Positions 52,032 through 61,790 of a stretch of DNA of 64,000 nt are shown here, piece by piece. The position numbers and the translations under genes are program-made. Origin of the DNA: JAJDAT01 sp964344185 (GTDB lineage Bacteria; Nitrospinota; Nitrospinia; Nitrospinales; JAJDAT01). The notes under the pieces are model-generated. The model was not told where the DNA came from. It ran no database searches and saw only the letters and a list, made by a program, of their open reading frames with translations. Every line of letters starts with the position of its first letter. Positions within the stretch are counted from its first letter, which is position 1. The DNA is taken from positions 1-64,000 of the forward strand of contig CAYFMN010000006.1 of assembly GCA_964344185.1 (NCBI GenBank). Reading direction: 5' to 3'.

Positions 52032-52301
52032 ATGTCTAGTAAAGAAAAAGAGAAGGCAAGGCAATTACGTAAAAGCCAATGGTGGCAAGCAAAATTAGAT
52101 AAGGGAATTTGCCATTTCTGTGGCGAAAAATTCTCAAAAGAAGAGCTAACTATGGATCATCTGGTTCCATTATCCAGAGGTGGCAAAAGTACCAAAGGTA
52201 ATTTAGTAGTTGCTTGTAAAACGTGCAACAACGAGAAAAAATACTTAACTCCCGCTGAACTCATTCTTCAAAGGCAAATGAATAAAAAGATAAACTTTTA
52301 A
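52032..52301 (+). CDS. HNH endonuclease-domain protein
   Basis: An 89-residue protein consisting of an HNH domain. Two CxxC zinc pairs (CHFCGE and CKTCNN) flank the catalytic MDHLVPLSRGGKST and NLVVAC. Small solitary HNH proteins of this kind are common and may act in repair, restriction or mobile elements; nothing adjacent identifies the role. It is 3 bases after the DUF1566 gene. Confidence 0.88.
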   Translation: MSSKEKEKARQLRKSQWWQAKLDKGICHFCGEKFSKEELTMDHLVPLSRGGKSTKGNLVVACKTCNNEKKYLTPAELILQRQMNKKINF

Positions 52302-52532
52302 TGTCCTCCCACCCTCTTTTCTGCTTGTCCCCCCTCTATTATTTTTAAATTCTACATTTTTTATCAAATTTTAAAGCAGATTACATATTTCTTGACTATT
52401 GCTGATACGATATTTTAGGAAAAAGAATTTTGCCTTATTCATAGTACTATGTAATAAAACTTATTAGGTGCGCAAAATATTTTGATACTGGGACAATTAA
52501 CTGGAAATAAGGCTTAAGAGAGATAAACAATA

Positions 52533-55289
52533 ATGAAACGATTATTTACGAAAGCAAAACAAGCTTTTAATTGGAAATCACCTCTGTTTGTTCTTTTGGG
52601 TCTTTTTTGTGTTGGTTGGCTTGGGTTTGAAGCGATTAATTGGAGATTTCAGCGCAATCTTACGGATCAACTTCAAGCAATTCACCAAAATTCGTTAGAA
52701 GCTCTTAAAATGTGGATTGAAGAAGAGCGGGCATTTGCAGAGATTTGGTCAAATCACGATCTTGTACGTAAAAATATAGAAAGTTTAGTTCAATCGACAA
52801 AAAAAATAGACAACTGGAAGTCGGAAGAAATTATTAAATCAAAATATTTGCAGGCTCTTAAAAAGATTTTGCAACCAGTCACCCAACGACGCAATCTTAT
52901 TGGCTTTGTTGTTACCGATACAGATGGTTTACAAATTGGAGCGTTATTGGACGAACCTATTGGAAAGAAAACTCTAATAAAACGCTCAAATTTTATCCAG
53001 AAAGCTCTAAAGGGAAACTCGGTAGTTTCTCTTCCATTTATTTCAGAAGCGGATTTACCTGATATTAATGGAGTTTGGCATAAAAATTGGCCAACAATGT
53101 TTAGCGCAGCTCCAGTTTTTGATAATTCGGGAAATATTATTGCGGTTCTTTGTTTCAGAATTCGACCAGAACTTCATTTTACTAAAATTTTAGAAGTAGG
53201 ACGATTTGGGGAAACTGGAGAGACTTATGCTTTTAACTCTTTTGGAGTGATGATTTCTAATAGTCGATTCAACACTCAGTTAAAAAAAATAGGGCTTATA
53301 TCGGAGGGCCTTGAAAGTCGAGCTATTTTAGATATTGATATCAGAGACCCAGGGGTTAATTTAACAAAAGGTTATAAATCAGAAATTTTAAGGAAAAATC
53401 AACCCTTAACCTTCATGGCGAAAAGCGCGATTTCGGGAGAATCAAGTTTCAATATTTTTGGTTATAACGATTATAGAGGAGTCCCTGTTGTTGGGGTTTG
53501 GACGTGGTTGCAAGGAAATAGATTTGGTATAACTACAGAAATTGACGTTGAAGAAGCTTATTCGCCATTGCGTTATTTACTTTGGCTTTTTGCGGCATTA
53601 TTTTCTCTTTTGTTAATAGCATATGTCCAGTTTTTAAGACAGCAATTGCGTAAGTTGAATGAAGAAGATAGAAAAAGTGTTCAATATGGTTTGAACAAGG
53701 TATTAGCAGAATCCAAAAACATAGAAGAAACAATCCCCAAAATACTGCGTGTTTTTGTACGCCACCCAAGCTGGGACTTGGCATTCTATTGGGGCTTCGA
53801 GCCAGAATCAAACGCGTTACGTTGTAAAAATGGTGTTTGTTCTTCGAAATTAAGTCAAAAAGAATTCAAGCTGTTTAAAGAGAAGAGCTTTGACATTTTA
53901 TTTGAAAAAGATAAGGGATTGCCCGGTCGAATTTGGAAAACTGGAAAACCTAATTGGATAGAGGATGTATCTATCGATTCTAACTTTCCAAGAACAACGG
54001 AAGCCAAAAAAATTGACGTTAGAACGGCGTTTGGATTTCCAATTTTTTCTGAAGGTATATTTTTAGGAGTATTTGAAGTTTTTACAATAGGGACGGTAAA
54101 CTTTGATGAAGATTTGAAAGCTTTTTTTGAAAGTATTGGATTACAAATAGGGCAATTTTTTGAAAAGAAACAGGCTGAAAAAAAATTGAGAGATACAAAA
54201 GAACAACTGCAATCGATATTGGAATCGGCAGGCGAAGGAATTTACGGTTTGGATTTAAATGGTTACGCCACTTTTGCCAATAGAGCGGCTGAAGAAATGC
54301 TTGGATACACATTGGAAGAAATGAAAGGGCGGTCTCAACACGAGTTGATTCACCATAGCAAGGCGGATGGGAAACCATTTCCTAGCGAGGAATGCAGTAT
54401 TTTTGCCGCCTTTAAAAATGGAAAGATATCCCATATTGAAGACGAAGTATTTTGGAAAAAAAATGGGGGAAGTTTCCCCGTCGAATATGTGAGCGCTCCC
54501 ATATTAAGCGAAGACGACGAAATAATGGGAGCGGTTGTGATTTTTAGGGACATTACCGATCGAAAAAAAATGGAAATGGAACGAATAGATTTAATTAGAA
54601 ACCTTAAAATTGTCAACAAAGAGCTGGAAGAGTTTTCTTATAGAATCTCTCATGATTTAAAAGCTCCTCTCGTGAATATTAGAGGATTGAGTTCCATAAT
54701 GAAAATGGATATGGAAGACGGCAACCATGGAGAAGTTTTAAGTAATATTGAAAAAGTAGGAGGTTTAACTCAAAAGCTTGAAGATTTAATGAACGATATT
54801 TTGGAACTTGCCAAAGTTGGCCGTACAGAGGATAAATTTGAGGAAGTTAATGTTGAAAATGAACTAAATTTTATTAAGGAAAGTTTAGGTACGCTTATTG
54901 ACGAAAAACAAGTGGAAATACGTTTTAATTTTAAAAATATTGACGCTATTTATACGTCTAAAAATATTATCAAAACTATTTTAGAAAATCTTATTTCTAA
55001 TGCGGTTAAATATTCCGATTTAAATAAGCGTGATCGTTTTGTTGATGTTGAACTTTCAAAAGGCCAAGGCGGTAATTATATGCGAGTATCCGATAATGGT
55101 TTAGGAATACCGGAGAAATACATGAATGAAGTCTTCGGAATGTTTAAAAGATTTCATAAAGACACTTCATTTGGGAGCGGTTTGGGTTTGTATATTGTGA
55201 AAAAGAATATCGAAAAAATAGGCGGTGATATATCAGTAAAGAGTAATGCAGGGGGCACTGAATTTACAATTTTTTTACCGGAAAACTAA
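52533..55289 (+). CDS. Membrane histidine kinase: periplasmic sensor - GAF - PAS - HisKA - HATPase
   Basis: A 918-residue sensor. Membrane helices at about residues 17-33 and 347-367 bracket a periplasmic dCACHE-like domain. The cytoplasmic part has a GAF domain (about 385-545), a PAS domain (about 555-670), a HisKA dimer with phospho-His in RISHDLKAP, and an ATPase domain with N box LISNAVKYSD, DNGLGIP and GSGLGLYIV. The ligand is unknown. The convergent small regulator 10 bases away is a likely partner. Confidence 0.93.
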   Translation: MKRLFTKAKQAFNWKSPLFVLLGLFCVGWLGFEAINWRFQRNLTDQLQAIHQNSLEALKMWIEEERAFAEIWSNHDLVRKNIESLVQSTKKIDNWKSEEIIKSKYLQALKKILQPVTQRRNLIGFVVTDTDGLQIGALLDEPIGKKTLIKRSNFIQKALKGNSVVSLPFISEADLPDINGVWHKNWPTMFSAAPVFDNSGNIIAVLCFRIRPELHFTKILEVGRFGETGETYAFNSFGVMISNSRFNTQLKKIGLISEGLESRAILDIDIRDPGVNLTKGYKSEILRKNQPLTFMAKSAISGESSFNIFGYNDYRGVPVVGVWTWLQGNRFGITTEIDVEEAYSPLRYLLWLFAALFSLLLIAYVQFLRQQLRKLNEEDRKSVQYGLNKVLAESKNIEETIPKILRVFVRHPSWDLAFYWGFEPESNALRCKNGVCSSKLSQKEFKLFKEKSFDILFEKDKGLPGRIWKTGKPNWIEDVSIDSNFPRTTEAKKIDVRTAFGFPIFSEGIFLGVFEVFTIGTVNFDEDLKAFFESIGLQIGQFFEKKQAEKKLRDTKEQLQSILESAGEGIYGLDLNGYATFANRAAEEMLGYTLEEMKGRSQHELIHHSKADGKPFPSEECSIFAAFKNGKISHIEDEVFWKKNGGSFPVEYVSAPILSEDDEIMGAVVIFRDITDRKKMEMERIDLIRNLKIVNKELEEFSYRISHDLKAPLVNIRGLSSIMKMDMEDGNHGEVLSNIEKVGGLTQKLEDLMNDILELAKVGRTEDKFEEVNVENELNFIKESLGTLIDEKQVEIRFNFKNIDAIYTSKNIIKTILENLISNAVKYSDLNKRDRFVDVELSKGQGGNYMRVSDNGLGIPEKYMNEVFGMFKRFHKDTSFGSGLGLYIVKKNIEKIGGDISVKSNAGGTEFTIFLPEN

Positions 55290-55299
55290 AAAACGCTGG

Positions 55300-55716
55300 T
55301 TAATTTGCTTTAACGAGATTTAAGATCTTTTGAACATGCTCCGGACCAAAAGGTTTTACAATATAATCTTTAACTTCTGGAAAATTATCGACTTGTTTTT
55401 TATCTCTCTCTTGGTCGGAAGAGGTAAACATAATAATTATTATACTGTCCTTTTTTTCTGGCGGTAGCATCGAATATTCTTCTAAAAATTCGATGCCGCT
55501 CATTCTTGGCATATTGATATCCAGCAATATAACTGTTGGAGGGAAATTACTATTAAATTTTTTCTTGCTGTCTTCAAAGGAAAGAAAGTGCTCTATTGCT
55601 TCTTGACCGTCGGAAAATGAATAAAAAAACTTTGCTAAATTATGTTTTTTAGCAATACGTTCCACTTGATAAACATCGATTTCATTGTCATCAATAATAC
55701 AGAGAGATTTAATCAT
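55300..55716 (-). CDS. Rcp1-like single-domain response regulator
   Basis: A 138-residue stand-alone receiver: CIIDDNEID with the acidic pocket, VILLDINMPRMSG with the phosphoacceptor Asp, MFTSSDQ with the Thr/Ser switch and IVKPFG with Lys. The inserted region before the Asp is like Rcp1-type regulators that serve GAF/PAS kinases. It has no output domain. It probably receives phosphate from the adjacent convergent kinase. Confidence 0.93.
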   Translation of the reverse strand: MIKSLCIIDDNEIDVYQVERIAKKHNLAKFFYSFSDGQEAIEHFLSFEDSKKKFNSNFPPTVILLDINMPRMSGIEFLEEYSMLPPEKKDSIIIIMFTSSDQERDKKQVDNFPEVKDYIVKPFGPEHVQKILNLVKAN

Positions 55717-56078
55717 TTGGCTCTTCAGAAAATATTTGAGCGTCTAATATTTAAGTGGTTGAAGCAAAATTGTAGCACATATTTTTGGTGAGCCTGAATT
55801 TAAATTCGGAGAATCTATTTCTGTATAGGTGGGAAAAATGGCAAGAGGTTGTATGAAAGAACTGGCAAAATTTACTTTATTCCCTCTTCAATCATGAATG
55901 AAGAGGATCCGTTATTTTTTTACGGATATGGTTGATTCGCCGATTTTTTTACAATAGCTTATTAGGTAGTGGTTGATAATAAGTTTATTGGATCGAAAGA
56001 AATGTGGCTTGATTTCGGTCTATCAATTTTTATGAGCGGGTTCGCCGATGTATATGTTTAATTTTAGAATTAAGAACT
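55717..56078. other. 362-base non-coding region
   Basis: No gene. It contains a 24-base near-palindrome (CCTCTTCA at 55883 to TGAAGAGG ending 55906), followed by ATCCGTTATTTTTTTACGG. This could be an operator or a terminator. The rest shows no recognisable signal. Confidence 0.45.
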
Positions 56079-57220
56079 ATGCCTAAAAAGATATTAATTG
56101 TCGAAGATGATAGAGCTTCTCGCACTCTTTTGTCTAAAGTTTTAATTAAATACGGTCATCAAACGGTTGTGGCAAATAACGGAGTACAAGCGTTAGAAAA
56201 AATACAAAGTGCAGACCCTGATTTAATTTTCATGGATATTAATATGCCCATGAAAGACGGTCTGTCCACTTTAACTGAAATAAGAAACTCAGAAGCTTTT
56301 GCCGACATTCCTGTAATTATGCTTACGGCAAGAAGCGATAAAAAAACCGTCGCTAAAGCGATCGAGTTAGGAGCGGTAGACTTTCTTGTAAAACCCTTTG
56401 ATACCAAATTGATATTAAAAAAAATTGAGAGTTTTGGAAACGCTAAAGTTGAAAAATCTTGGGAGTCATTAAAACCTATTCAACAAAAGATGTTACGGTT
56501 AAGCGTTGCTTCCATGCAAAACTCCTTAAAGGCAGTGGAAGATGGAAAGCCTTTACCCTATGAGGAGATTAAGGAAACTTGTTCCTATTTGGTTGAAAGT
56601 GTTGTTGATGGAGATGTTCAGACTTTATTAGACGCTGTACATGATCATGATAATGGAACTTTTGTCCATTCATTAAGGGTAGCGGCCATCTTGGGCTCTT
56701 TTGCAAACTTTAAAGGACTAAATAAACAAGATACTTTGGAAGTTGTGACTGGCGGTATGCTGCATGATATGGGGAAATCTAAAATTCCTTTGACCGTTTT
56801 AAATAAACCAGGTCGCTTAACAGAAGACGAATTTAAAATTATGAAAAAGCATGCCGAATATACAATGGAAATATTAAGACAATCTCCCGGCATAACGCCG
56901 AATATGGTTGAGATTGGCGGCAGACACCATGAAAGAATGGATGGAACAGGATATCCTAGAGGGTTAAAAGGCGAAGAAATTGGAACTTTGGGAGCTATGG
57001 CCGCAATCGCAGACGCCTATGAGGCTTTGACTGCCAAACGGCCTTACAAAAATCCTATTCCAGGAGAAGAATCTTTNNNNNNNNNNNNNNNNNNNNNNNN
57101 NNNNNNNNNNNNNNNNNNNNNNNNNNNNNNNNNNNNNNNNNNNNNNNNNNNNNNNNNNNNNNNNNNNNNNNNNNNNNNNNNNNNNNNNNNCTTGTTAAAC
57201 GCTTGAGTTCCCAGCATTAA
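56079..57220 (+). CDS. Response regulator with HD-GYP phosphodiesterase domain (3' end in assembly gap)
   Basis: The receiver (residues 4-120) has IVEDDRASR, LIFMDINMPMKDG and LVKPFD. An HD-GYP domain follows: HDNGTFVHSLRV, MLHDMGKSKIP and RHHERMDGTGYPRGL. It should degrade cyclic-di-GMP. The last part is lost in 114 N (57077-57190). After the gap, one frame stops at 57206 and another reads LVKRLSSQH to a stop at 57220; which is right depends on the true gap length. A typical HD-GYP end needs about 35-45 more residues, which the gap could hold. Confidence 0.85.
57077..57190. other. Assembly gap of 114 N at end of HD-GYP gene
   Basis: A run of N. Roughly the expected size for the missing end of the HD-GYP domain, but the frame cannot be verified. 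Confidence 0.95.
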
Positions 57221-57230
57221 TCTTTTTTAC

Positions 57231-57698
57231 TTAAAAACCGCCATAATTTGCGGCTACCATACAAGCCAACATTGGCAAGGAAAGCCATGCATTCGTCCGG
57301 CTTGCTAAGAAAGCGGTTCTTTTTGCTTTGGCTAAAGCGTCGCCTTCTAATTCGCCTGCAATAATTTTCTTTTGATTTGGCCAAATAATAAACCATACGT
57401 TAAAGGCCATGATTAACCCAAGAACCATACCAATATGGATAGTCGCGCTCGGAATACCTTGAACTGCGCCACGACTAGACATCCCCGCTCCATAATACAA
57501 AACTCCTGTTATCACTGTCCAAAGAGCCGCATGGCGGAAATACCACAATGCTTTTGGAAGAATGATCTGAGTGTATGGTTTAGCCGCTCCCTCTTCAGTC
57601 ATTTTGGGCATGGACTGAACTTGGATTAAATTGAAAAAATACAACAATCCGATCCATAGAATTCCCATCAATACATGAAAAAATTCAAAAACCCACAT
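57231..57698 (-). CDS. Urate-oxidase-N-type (DUF989-like) membrane protein, short form
   Basis: A 155-residue protein with four hydrophobic helices, about residues 2-22, 52-72, 84-106 and 132-150. FHVLMGILWIGLLYFFN and PKALWYFRHAALWTVITG resemble the N-terminal membrane domain of PuuD-type urate hydroxylases. The full-length enzyme has more helices and a C-terminal cytochrome c; neither is here. Whether this form has any urate activity is doubtful; a redox or haem role is inference. It stands alone, with the gapped HD-GYP gene convergent. Confidence 0.7.
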   Translation of the reverse strand: MWVFEFFHVLMGILWIGLLYFFNLIQVQSMPKMTEEGAAKPYTQIILPKALWYFRHAALWTVITGVLYYGAGMSSRGAVQGIPSATIHIGMVLGLIMAFNVWFIIWPNQKKIIAGELEGDALAKAKRTAFLASRTNAWLSLPMLACMVAANYGGF

Positions 57699-57893
57699 TT
57701 TCTTTAACCTCGCTCAAAAATAAAACAAATTTTAAATTGGCTTCGTTCACATCTGCCGCCCGTGCCAATATGTAAGAAAGCATAAAATTTTTTAACTCAG
57801 GCGTATGATACCGGATAAATATTATATTTAGATGGAAAAAATGAAGATAGGATTCAATTTTTCTTAAATTTTTAAGTTTAGGTTAGAAGTTAT

Positions 57894-58229
57894 TTAAAAA
57901 AATATGAAAAAGAGAAGCAAAACAAAAATAGCGACTGCTATAATCAAAATTAGCAAGTTAGAAAGAGTCGGGGTGAACGTTTGAGAATTGATTAAAGAGC
58001 TTGTTTGTTGCGGAGTTGTGGATTTGCGTTGTTCGAGTAGCTGCTTTAATTTTTGATTTTCATCGTTTAAATGTGAATTTTCTAAGCGTAATTTTTCAAC
58101 TTCATTTTTAAGCCCAAGTTTTTCTACTTTCAAAGCTTTATTCTTTTCTATTTCTCTTAAAAGAGTTTCTTCGGGACCTAATGTAATTCCATTTTCTGGA
58201 ATTTCGCTCCATTCGCTATTTTCTGTCAT
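57894..58229 (-). CDS. Small coiled-coil protein with C-terminal membrane anchor
   Basis: A 111-residue protein. Residues 20-70 form a leucine-rich coiled coil (LKNEVEKLRLENSHLND), followed by a Ser/Thr/Gln linker and a C-terminal membrane helix (LLILIIAVAIFVLLLFFIFF). It is tail-anchored with a cytoplasmic coil. It is 12 bases after the aldo/keto reductase gene, at the end of a probable operon. Function unknown. Confidence 0.68.
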   Translation of the reverse strand: MTENSEWSEIPENGITLGPEETLLREIEKNKALKVEKLGLKNEVEKLRLENSHLNDENQKLKQLLEQRKSTTPQQTSSLINSQTFTPTLSNLLILIIAVAIFVLLLFFIFF

Positions 58230-58241
58230 AGCTTTTTATAG

Positions 58242-59192
58242 TTAATTAAAGTTTTTGGTTGCTTCAGCGAAAGAATCGCTTGCTGAATCTAATTGACTCA
58301 TTTGTTCTTCAGAAAGTTCAATTTCCGTAGCTTTAGCAAATTCTTTTACCTGTTCTGATTTCCTTGAACCGACAATAGAGGTTAGTATATTTTTTTGTTT
58401 TATAACCCAGGCCAAAGAAATTTCTATGGGAGTACAGTTTTTTTCTTCGGCTATTTTCTGTACGGTTTTGTATACTTTCAAAGCGTGTTCAAAATAAGGA
58501 GGGTGGAAAAGTTTGTTGTTTTGCCTTGTCGGGCTTTTTAGAGCTTCTTCGTCAAACCGCCCACCCATTAACCCCTGACCAGTGGGTGAATAAGCCATAT
58601 ATTGGATATCGTTTTTTTCACATATTTGCATAGTCTCTTCTTCATATTCTCTTCTTACAATACTGTAGGGAACTTGGTTTATTGAAAAGTAGGAAGCTCT
58701 TTCGCCCAACAATTTGATATCTTTTGCTCTAAAATTAGATAAGCCGACGACTTTTGCCTTGCCTTCTGCTTTTATGCGAAACATTATTTGGCAAAGCTTT
58801 TCGCTTTTTTCCTGCGTATTGAAGTAGTCTCCAGGCCAATGGACAAGATATACATCCACATAGTCTCTATTTAAAGCTCTAAGCGAGTTTTCAAGCCTTT
58901 CTTTATAACCTTCAATAGTAATTTCCGCATCTGGCCAAATTTTTGAGATAATGATGACATCGTCTTTTTTATTGCCAAGAGCTTTACTGAGGCGTCGCTC
59001 AGATTCTCCGTCGCCATAGCCTTCCGCAGTATCGAAGGCGCTAATGTCCATTTCCAAAGCCGTTTTAACTACACGGTCAGCGTCTCCGGGCGGACAAATG
59101 TCGCCCCAACCTCCACTGGGAGCAATTTGCCAGCACCCCATGGTAATTGAACTCCATTGTTTATCTAGCTCTGGATACAAAGTGTATTTCAT
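58242..59192 (-). CDS. Aldo/keto reductase
   Basis: A 316-residue NADPH-dependent oxidoreductase of the AKR barrel fold. The catalytic tetrad is visible: Asp in FDTAEGYGDG, Tyr in the same motif, Lys in IISKIWP, His in YLVHWPGD. GSRKSEQV near the end binds the NADPH phosphate. It reduces aldehydes or ketones; the substrate is unknown. It is in a minus-strand run with the cyclic-nucleotide-binding gene 36 bases upstream. Confidence 0.9.
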   Translation of the reverse strand: MKYTLYPELDKQWSSITMGCWQIAPSGGWGDICPPGDADRVVKTALEMDISAFDTAEGYGDGESERRLSKALGNKKDDVIIISKIWPDAEITIEGYKERLENSLRALNRDYVDVYLVHWPGDYFNTQEKSEKLCQIMFRIKAEGKAKVVGLSNFRAKDIKLLGERASYFSINQVPYSIVRREYEEETMQICEKNDIQYMAYSPTGQGLMGGRFDEEALKSPTRQNNKLFHPPYFEHALKVYKTVQKIAEEKNCTPIEISLAWVIKQKNILTSIVGSRKSEQVKEFAKATEIELSEEQMSQLDSASDSFAEATKNFN

Positions 59193-59228
59193 CTGGTCGG
59201 ACTCTTGGTTAGTGAAGAAAGAAAGGGC

Positions 59229-59843
59229 TTATTCTTGTTTTGAAAGCAAAGTTTGCGCTGTGGCAATGAGGTCTTGCAATTGAGAGCTTATTTGTTTATG
59301 TCTGGACTCGTTCTTTTCGTCAAGCCAGTTAATGGGATCGTTGACTAAAGTATAAATATCGTTTAACTCTTCTTTCATTGAAAGTATTTTTTGGTTCATC
59401 CAATCGATACGCTTGATAAAACCTTTTATAAAGTGATCTTTAAACTTGTTTTGAATGGAAGAGGGCATTGAGTCAAGAAATAATCCCTCCATTTTTAACG
59501 CTTTTGTCCCTCCTTTTGAAAAAACATTAGCGCTTCGCAAACGCTTCCCTAATAAAGATAATTCACCAAAGACGTCTCCCTTTTTTAATTCCAGGAATTG
59601 GACGGAAGGAGCTTCTTCTTTGGATACTACGGCTTTTCCTTCCATTATTAAGAAAATAGAGAAATCTATGTCCCCTTGGGTAATAATTTTTTCGCCGTCT
59701 TCGAACGATAAAATATAGTTCTTAAGACCAACCATTTCTTTTTTTTCATCATCGGTAAATTCTTGAAAAAAATCGAATTTTCCCATGATTTCATTAATTA
59801 ACGTTTCGCTTCCAATTTGTTTCATAGATAAGTTTACGCTCAA
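59229..59843 (-). CDS. Cyclic nucleotide-binding domain protein
   Basis: A 204-residue protein. Residues 25-135 form a cNMP-binding beta barrel: DGEKIITQGDIDFSIFLIMEG and GDVFGELSLLGKRLRSANV, which covers the phosphate-binding cassette. There is no C-terminal helix-turn-helix; the rest is helical and charged. It probably senses a nucleotide or serves as a scaffold, rather than regulating transcription like CRP. It is flanked by the reductase and a Cys-rich exported protein. Confidence 0.82.
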   Translation of the reverse strand: MSVNLSMKQIGSETLINEIMGKFDFFQEFTDDEKKEMVGLKNYILSFEDGEKIITQGDIDFSIFLIMEGKAVVSKEEAPSVQFLELKKGDVFGELSLLGKRLRSANVFSKGGTKALKMEGLFLDSMPSSIQNKFKDHFIKGFIKRIDWMNQKILSMKEELNDIYTLVNDPINWLDEKNESRHKQISSQLQDLIATAQTLLSKQE

Positions 59844-59875
59844 ATTAGTTTGTCCATATATAATTGCGCGTTGGA

Positions 59876-60208
59876 TTAATTTTTAAAATGTGCGTTACAT
59901 TCATCTTCTAGCTTCTTTTCGACAATGAGACCGCACATATTAGGATTTGTATTGGCCAAGGCATAACAAAAGTTTTGCTTATCGCGATTTCTTATCAAAG
60001 TGCAGTAATAATGACTGTGGTCTTTATTTGTATATCCATAGGCTTTATCTTCGTCTTTTGATTTTGATAGGCAAAGGTTTTTATCGTCCGCATTTGTCAT
60101 TTTCATACATTCTGACGCTTTTGTTGGCTCTGCGGCGCTAAGAGAGGGAATTAGAAAAATGCTAATGGCAATGAAAAATGTTAATAAGGTTCTGGCCAGG
60201 TATTTCAT
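59876..60208 (-). CDS. Small exported cysteine-rich protein
   Basis: A 110-residue protein with a signal peptide (about residues 1-25, ending PSLSAAEP). The mature part has six cysteines in ECMK, LCLS, YYCT, FCYA, MCGL and ECNA, a regular spacing suggesting three disulfides or a metal site. I do not recognise a family. GGAGGGAACC lies ahead of the ATG. It is the first gene of the minus-strand run down to 57894. Confidence 0.68.
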   Translation of the reverse strand: MKYLARTLLTFFIAISIFLIPSLSAAEPTKASECMKMTNADDKNLCLSKSKDEDKAYGYTNKDHSHYYCTLIRNRDKQNFCYALANTNPNMCGLIVEKKLEDECNAHFKN

Positions 60209-60325
60209 GGTTCCCTCCTTAAAGTTGGAAAACTTACCAATTAAATAGGCTATTAAAATATTTTAAGTTTGGAATATTTTGCCGTAATGAGAAAAAATTT
60301 ACAATACAAGGTTTGATAACCTTCT

Positions 60326-61048
60326 TCAATTATATTTACCTAAAAAATCGTTGATTTTGATTTGAAAAAGATCTTTGAGCATTCCTAAAGAATCTTGAAC
60401 AATTCGAACTCGCGATTCAAGAACATTATGCCATTCTACGGGTGTTTCAGTAATTTTAAGATTTGATTTTTGGGCTAAGTAAAGAAATTCTACATCAAAA
60501 CTAAAACGATCAATTTTCATTTTTTCGAAAATTTTAATAACTTTTTCTCTTCGAAAACATTTAAAACCGCATTGAGTATCTATAAAGCCTTCTAAAACAA
60601 TGAGCTGGACGAATTTATTGAAGGCTCTGCCCATTCCTTCTCTATACCATGCTTGCCTGATTGTTACGTTAGAATCAGGAAGTGAGCGAGATCCAATTGC
60701 GATATCATACCCATCTTGTATTAAAGCGTTTAATTTATAAAAATCTTGGATGGGAGTTGAAAAATCAGCGTCGGACAATAAGCATATTTCTCCTTTTGCG
60801 GCTAAAACTCCCTGGCGGACGGCATAGCCTTTACCGCGATTTTTATTCGAACTTAACTTGATTAATCCTTCATTGCCGAAATACTCTGAAGCAATTTGAA
60901 GCGTTTGGTCGGAGCTTCCATCATCCGATAAAATAACTTCCCAGGTGAAGTCTTGTTTCTCTAAAAACTTTCTTAAATTAGGGAGTGTTTGCGGTAATCG
61001 AGATGCTTCGTTATACGCTGGAATGATAATTGAAAGAAAAGGTTGCAT
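60326..61048 (-). CDS. Family 2 glycosyltransferase (dolichyl-phosphate glucosyltransferase-like)
   Basis: A 240-residue GT-A enzyme. FLSIIIPAYNEASRLP is the nucleotide-binding start, LSDDGSSD and LLSDADFSTP contain the DxD-type metal site, and CGFKCFRREKV is typical of polyprenyl-phosphate glucosyl- or mannosyltransferases. There are no membrane helices. It likely transfers a sugar to a lipid carrier. Its ATG overlaps a possible TAA of the upstream SDR gene (TAATG), suggesting coupling. Confidence 0.85.
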   Translation of the reverse strand: MQPFLSIIIPAYNEASRLPQTLPNLRKFLEKQDFTWEVILSDDGSSDQTLQIASEYFGNEGLIKLSSNKNRGKGYAVRQGVLAAKGEICLLSDADFSTPIQDFYKLNALIQDGYDIAIGSRSLPDSNVTIRQAWYREGMGRAFNKFVQLIVLEGFIDTQCGFKCFRREKVIKIFEKMKIDRFSFDVEFLYLAQKSNLKITETPVEWHNVLESRVRIVQDSLGMLKDLFQIKINDFLGKYN

Positions 61049-61790
61049 TATGTATGTCGTTGAAATGTNNNNNNNNNNCTGGGTTAATTGATTCTCCTCC
61101 GTCTATGAATAAAATTTCTCCATTTACAAAAGTGTTTTCCAATAGATAGTCTAACCCTTTAATTAGATTTTCAGGGGAACCGTGATTTCCCGTTGGAACA
61201 TGTTTTGCCTCTCTTTTTAAATAACTATCGTCTTGACCGGCTGGCGGGAGAATCAAACCTGGAGCGATTCCATTAACTCGGACCTGTACCCCCCATTCAA
61301 TAGCTGCAATACGAGTTAAATGCGCTAGTCCAACTTTGGAAACTGAATAAGCCGCAAAAGTCGGTACGTTTCTAAGGATTCTTTCGTCGAGTATGTTGAC
61401 GATCATTCCTTGATTAAATTTTTTTTTATACTCTCTCATTAAAATGAAAGGAGAGAATAAGTTTATATGGAATGTTTCCAATAAGTGTTTGGAATGGGTG
61501 TTTTCGATATTTTCTTGAATGAAATTAGCCGCAGAGTTAATGAGTAAAGTTATATCGGAGAAGTCTTCGGCTATTTTTTCAAGAAGTTCTTCGGCGTTTT
61601 CCATATTAGAAAAATCGCAGGAATACCCCTTAGACTTTACGTTAATGCTATTTAACTGATCTAGAACGGATTGAACTTCAGGACGCATCTTACTAAAATG
61701 CAAGGCGATATCGTAGCCCTTGCTTGCCAAATGCAAGGCAAATGATTTTCCTAGGCGAACCGCGCCTCCGGTGATTATGGCTGTAGGCAT
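61048..61790 (-). CDS. Pteridine-reductase-like short-chain dehydrogenase (3' end across assembly gap)
   Basis: An SDR beginning MPTAIITGGAVRLGKSFALH, with the NADPH loop of pteridine reductase/FolM relatives (GGAVRLG), NSAANF and catalytic YSVSK. It ends at GEILFIDGGESINP just before a 10-base gap (61069-61078). The TAA at 61050-61048, overlapping the glycosyltransferase ATG, is in frame only if the real gap is 11 or 8 bases. Reduction of a pterin is plausible but not proven; a general SDR role is also possible. Confidence 0.8.
61069..61078. other. Assembly gap of 10 N at the end of the SDR gene
   Basis: A short run of N. It hides the stop region of the upstream SDR. A one-base change in gap length would put the TAA at 61048 in frame. 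Confidence 0.95.

Noticed and set aside
52032..52301. HNH gene as part of a defence island with the YkgJ-type and DUF1566 genes
   Set aside because: No methyltransferase, helicase or other defence gene is nearby; solitary HNH genes are common.
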